Below are positions 50,250 through 51,644 of a DNA stretch of 51,644 bases, piece by piece (positions within the stretch are counted from its first letter, which is position 1; each line of letters begins with the position of its first letter). The DNA lies in IMG/VR virus record IMGVR_UViG_3300034789_000526, positions 1 through 51,644 of that record; one strand, 5' to 3'. This DNA is from a virus. A program made the translations under genes and the position numbers. The notes beneath the pieces are model-generated. The model saw nothing but the letters and a program-made list of their open reading frames with translations. It had not been told where the DNA came from and ran no database searches.

Positions 50250-51644
50250 TATAACCTACTAAGGATTTGATTAACAGACTTCTTATCTTTATTTAGAATG
50301 AGACCAGTGGTCTGTACTCCTACGTTTTCTTCTTTAATGTTGTTTATAACAATTGGTTGTTCACTAACAACACTATGTTTTATTTTTTCATTGATGGTAA
50401 ATTCAGCACTCATAGATGGCATATACATATTCTTCACTGGGTTTCTCTTCATTTTGGCAGCGGGTTTAAATACTCCAGATCCACCACCTTGACCAAGACT
50501 CTTATTATATACCGCTTGTAATGTTTCAAAACTTTTCACTGGTTGATTATATCTACTCCTACCATTCATCATAGGAAGAGAAGCCCATACAGGTGCCATC
50601 TTTGCAATCTGTTCCCTGTTAATTGGAGCATCAATTTCTGCCCTGGACATCCTTGCTTGACCCATCATGTAACCAGCAATTGCCATTTTATCCTGAACTT
50701 CAGGAGTAAATTTAGTTGTTGCTGGATCGAATCCTGCTTTTACAGCGAACACCTCAGGTTCCATCATCTGATATGCACCCACAGCAGCAGATGTATAACT
50801 TCCATACGTCGCTTCACCGTTACGAAGTCTTCTTTTTTGTTCCTCTACTACTTCATTAATTGTCATGGATGTTAAGTCCATGTCAGTCCTACCACCAAAC
50901 CAAGTGTTGTAACCCTCTGCGTGAGATGTTCCCTCAGCAAACCTAATAGTATTCAATAATGCTTTTGCATTTGTCCCTGCTGATGGAACTTGACCAGTAT
51001 ATCCTCCACCACTTGTCTGTGGATTTGCAGTCCCATCTCCACCACTCGCTTCTTGTTCATCTTTCTTCGGATCATCTGGATTGTGACCACTACCAAACCA
51101 TGCATCATACAACCATCCACCCGCTTCACTACCAACCCATCCACCGATGATAGCTCCTATCGGACCACCAAGCATACCAACAGCACCAAGTAGTGCTCCA
51201 CCTATTGCTTTAAATGCAGACCTAGCAGGAGGTTGTTTAAACAAGAACACATCCATGAAGAACTGTAGGAGAGCACCAATAAATGGAACTCTACTTATAA
51301 TTTTTACAAATCCTCTACCAACTGCTCCTAATAATTTAAATAAACTTTTACCACCAACTTGAATAATAAATCTTCTAAATGGTTTGAAGATAGCACTCTT
51401 AAACAATTTACCCAAAGTCTTGTTCAAAGCTTTTTGAACAAAATTCTGAATCATTCTAATTGGTTTTCGTAAAATTTTATTTACAAATTTACCAAACTTA
51501 CTAAAGATTTTAAATATCTTTTTAAGATCTTTGACTATTTTAAATGGATTTTTTAACCACCTAAGTACAAAGAAACTTCCTATTAATTTAAGTGCTCCAC
51601 TAAATCTTTCACCAATACTTCTATCAGGTCCAAGCAGCTGTGCT
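50249..51644 (-). CDS. Tail/baseplate protein with lambda-R-like lysozyme domain (5' end missing)
   Basis: The frame is open to the window edge, so the true start is outside; ATG 51454 is internal. Residue numbers here count from that Met. Upstream and up to residue 75 the sequence is basic and hydrophobic (FKIVKDLKKIFKIFSKFGKF). Residues 82-118 form a Gly-rich membrane-like helix pair (GGALLGAVGMLGGPIGAIIG). Residues about 163-320 match the fold of lambda R transglycosylase: TIRFAEGTSHAEGYNTWFGG with catalytic Glu174, SAAVGAYQMM, FTPEVQDKMAI and PVWASLPMMNGRSRYNQ. It probably degrades peptidoglycan during tail penetration. The C-terminal 70 residues are polar. It could also be described as a tape-measure-like protein with enzyme cargo. 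Confidence 0.8.
   Translation of the reverse strand, partial: AQLLGPDRSIGERFSGALKLIGSFFVLRWLKNPFKIVKDLKKIFKIFSKFGKFVNKILRKPIRMIQNFVQKALNKTLGKLFKSAIFKPFRRFIIQVGGKSLFKLLGAVGRGFVKIISRVPFIGALLQFFMDVFLFKQPPARSAFKAIGGALLGAVGMLGGPIGAIIGGWVGSEAGGWLYDAWFGSGHNPDDPKKDEQEASGGDGTANPQTSGGGYTGQVPSAGTNAKALLNTIRFAEGTSHAEGYNTWFGGRTDMDLTSMTINEVVEEQKRRLRNGEATYGSYTSAAVGAYQMMEPEVFAVKAGFDPATTKFTPEVQDKMAIAGYMMGQARMSRAEIDAPINREQIAKMAPVWASLPMMNGRSRYNQPVKSFETLQAVYNKSLGQGGGSGVFKPAAKMKRNPVKNMYMPSMSAEFTINEKIKHSVVSEQPIVINNIKEENVGVQTTGLILNKDKKSVNQILSRL

Noticed and set aside
51364-51454. ATG 51454 as the real start of the lysozyme-domain gene
   Set aside because: The frame stays open to the window edge with similar basic, hydrophobic composition, so the gene most likely starts outside the window.

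Overview
The window looks like part of the genome of a T4-type (contractile-tailed) marine phage, most likely a cyanophage of Synechococcus or Prochlorococcus. The evidence is a baseplate hub pair (gp27-like and gp5-like), a very large structural gene followed by a run of tail-fibre genes, T4-type late promoter octamers (NATAAATA), an SF2 helicase of UvsW type, and many tiny overlapping genes. A small gene between the two hub genes ends like CP12, the Calvin-cycle regulator, which favours a cyanobacterial host; a SAR11 myophage is the main alternative. The DNA is A+T rich. Every supported gene lies on the minus strand, so the window is read from high to low coordinates.

In transcription order: (1) 51644-46271, baseplate hub: a protein with a lambda-R-like lysozyme domain (cut by the window edge), a gp27-like hub subunit, the CP12-like small protein, and a gp5-like spike without a recognisable lysozyme domain. 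(2) 46274-45768, a small early-type island: two perfectly spaced sigma-70 promoters, a 61-aa gene, a structured stretch that may be an RNA, and tRNA-Leu(UAA). (3) 45719-32934, one gene for a 4261-residue structural protein. (4) 32920-9759, the adhesin region: small structural proteins and about seven fibre or tip genes built from the same repeat units, with different C-terminal tips (C1q-like, LamG-like, self-cleaving S74 chaperone and others). Small genes lie between them, two of which look like tail-assembly chaperones. Most fibre transcription units have their own late promoter, usually overlapping the stop codon of the gene before.

(5) 9663-1, an accessory region of about 30 short genes, mostly conserved-looking but of unknown function. 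The recognisable ones are an iron/2-oxoglutarate hydroxylase, a zinc-ribbon protein, an SF2 helicase and a GIY-YIG/ParB-like fusion. This region is driven by host-type promoters. Five of them share a -10 box and about 20 bases of leader and mostly sit against hairpins that close the previous unit, as in the promoter/stem-loop (PeSL) cassettes known in T4-type phages.

Several genes shorter than 60 codons were found by reading between the longer frames (5352, 7485, 7597, 8199, 8528, 8953 and 12552). Many starts were moved downstream from the longest frame, because the longest frame would run back through a promoter or the preceding gene. No stretch over 300 bases lacks a gene. No CRISPR array, insertion sequence, integrase or plus-strand gene was seen.
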